A stretch of 64,000 nt of DNA from Nocardia beijingensis NBRC 16342 (GTDB taxonomy: Bacteria; Actinomycetota; Actinomycetes; Mycobacteriales; Mycobacteriaceae), in contig NZ_BDBC01000017.1 of assembly GCF_001612785.1 (NCBI RefSeq), positions 245,486 to 309,485 on the forward strand. The letters run 5' to 3'. The notes under the pieces were generated by a model. The model was not told the origin of the DNA, made no database searches, and worked only from the letters and a program-made list of their open reading frames with translations. A program made the translations under genes and the position numbers. Positions within the stretch are counted from its first letter, which is position 1, and each line of letters opens with the position of its first letter. This document shows positions 63,075 to 64,000 of this stretch, piece after piece.

Positions 63075-64000
63075 CTAGATCAGGGAGATGTCATCGGACG
63101 CGTAGTGGTGCGTTTCCACTATGCCCGAGTCCGGCAACAGGGCGCCCGAGAGGCTCCCTCCCGAGGACAACGCCAGCGCGGAATGGTCGTAGGTGTAGTC
63201 GGCGACCGGGTAGGCGGCGTCGACGGGGTGGTCGAGCGCCAGCGGCGCCGAGATGCCGTGCGGCTTCGGGTCGATCACCTGCGGCTTGACCGGCGCCTGC
63301 GTGGGCACAGGGGCGGTGTAGGTCGGCGCGGACGGGGCGTGCGGCTCGACGGTGGGCGCCTGCGCGGGGGCGCTGTAGGTGGGGTCCGGCGCGTCGTATG
63401 TCGGCTGCGCCGGCCTGCTCACCGTCGGAACGTCGGCGGTGGGCACCTCGTGGGTCGGTACGTCGTTGGTGGGATGCGTGCTGTTCGACGTGCCCCCGGT
63501 GCTCGGCCGACCGGCGCCGCCGGGCGTGGTCACGTCGTCGTCTGGGGTGGTCGGCGCGTGCGTCGGCGCCGGGGTCTGGGTGACCGTCGGAACCTTGGTG
63601 GTCGGCACGTCCGGCGCGGTGGTGACGCCGCCGTGCGGCACCGTGGTGGCGCCGGGGAGTTTCGTGACGTCCTGGTCCGGCGTCTTCGGCGCGGACGGGG
63701 TGGTCACGTCGCCGGGGACGCTCGGCGTCGGCGTGGTCTTGACGATCGTGGTCGGCGGGGTGACGGTCGACGCGGGCGACTGCGTCGGGTGCGACGGCTG
63801 CGGGTCGGTCACCGGGGCGGGTTTCACCGCCTGCGTCGGCCGCACCGCGTCGAACAGCGCGGGGACGGCTGCCGCGGGAGCGGTCAGCACGGACGGCCCT
63901 TCCGGCGCGGCGATCACATTCGCGATCGGCGTCGAGGCGGCGTCGGGCTGGATGGTGGTCTGCAACGGGGTGACCGCGACCACCGGCGCCGCGGCGACCG
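63075..64000 (-). CDS. Pro/Thr-rich protein, C-terminal part, cut by window edge
   Basis: The frame is open to the last base of the window; a GTG at 63983 exists but the upstream residues (VAAAPV) continue the same composition, so the real start is likely outside. The 302 residues after that GTG are low complexity: Pro, Thr, Val, Ala and Asp in TxxPT-like repeats up to about 225. A more ordered end follows with LALSSGGSLSGALLPD and YASDDISLI. No cysteine and no membrane helix in the visible part. It resembles the tail of a surface or Hsp70-like protein upstream of dynamin-like genes in nocardiae; the missing N-terminus decides. Confidence 0.7.
   Translation of the reverse strand, partial: VAAAPVVAVTPLQTTIQPDAASTPIANVIAAPEGPSVLTAPAAAVPALFDAVRPTQAVKPAPVTDPQPSHPTQSPASTVTPPTTIVKTTPTPSVPGDVTTPSAPKTPDQDVTKLPGATTVPHGGVTTAPDVPTTKVPTVTQTPAPTHAPTTPDDDVTTPGGAGRPSTGGTSNSTHPTNDVPTHEVPTADVPTVSRPAQPTYDAPDPTYSAPAQAPTVEPHAPSAPTYTAPVPTQAPVKPQVIDPKPHGISAPLALDHPVDAAYPVADYTYDHSALALSSGGSLSGALLPDSGIVETHHYASDDISLI

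Overview
The window is high-GC actinobacterial chromosome, almost certainly Nocardia or a close relative in the Mycobacteriales. Codon third positions are overwhelmingly G/C, GTG starts are common, and genes overlap by ATGA junctions. The backbone follows an order I recall from Mycobacterium tuberculosis between glyS and the cysTWA-subI locus: glyS, smtB, zur, a YbjN-like gene, uppS, recO, amidase, era, a cytidine-deaminase-like gene, a CNNM/CBS protein, ybeY, phoH, rsmE, dnaJ2, hrcA, hemW, nirA, cysH, sirohydrochlorin chelatase, cysA, cysW, cysT, subI, a GH15 enzyme. The genus call and the synteny are inferred from remembered gene order; no search was run.

Region by region. 0-5.3 kb: the 3' end of tenA, a DUF1707 membrane protein, glycyl-tRNA synthetase, the SmtB-Zur zinc regulators with a candidate Zur box, a lipoprotein, and an integral membrane protein. 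5.3-11 kb: a TetR gene divergent from that membrane protein, uppS and recO separated by a helix-turn-helix gene and a 68-bp tandem repeat, and a TetR/hydrolase pair behind a perfect palindrome. 11-18 kb: amidase, then an accessory insertion (Nudix, two small minus-strand genes, XRE-TPR regulator, GNAT, and a serine hydrolase fused to a small actinobacterial domain). 18-22.5 kb: a tightly packed era-CDA-CNNM-ybeY-phoH run. 22.5-33.2 kb: LysR/MFS, rsmE-dnaJ2-hrcA, two alpha/beta hydrolases with an AraC regulator, hemW and a SnoaL-like protein.

33.3-39.2 kb is an assimilatory sulfate reduction operon (nirA-cysH-cysD-cysN-chelatase). It is preceded by a 30-codon leader peptide carrying clustered cysteine codons and by a 9-6-9 inverted repeat. 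The matching sulfate importer (subI-cysT-cysW-cysA) lies at 54.2-58.1 kb on the other strand. Together these genes import sulfate, activate it to APS, reduce APS to sulfite and sulfite to sulfide, and supply ferrochelation for the siroheme that NirA needs.

39.3-54 kb is accessory: TetR/MFS/SGNH, WYL regulator/VOC protein, HAD phosphatase, and two paralogous Hsp70-like membrane proteins flanking an SDR, a ferredoxin-fused ferredoxin-NADP reductase and an AurF-like diiron oxygenase. The right end holds a GH15 glycosidase, a dynamin-like GTPase whose P-loop lysine is replaced by methionine, and the Pro/Thr-rich C-terminal part of a protein cut by the window edge. The most unusual material is the set of Hsp70-like/low-complexity-tail proteins together with the dynamin-like protein, and the cysteine leader with its upstream operator.
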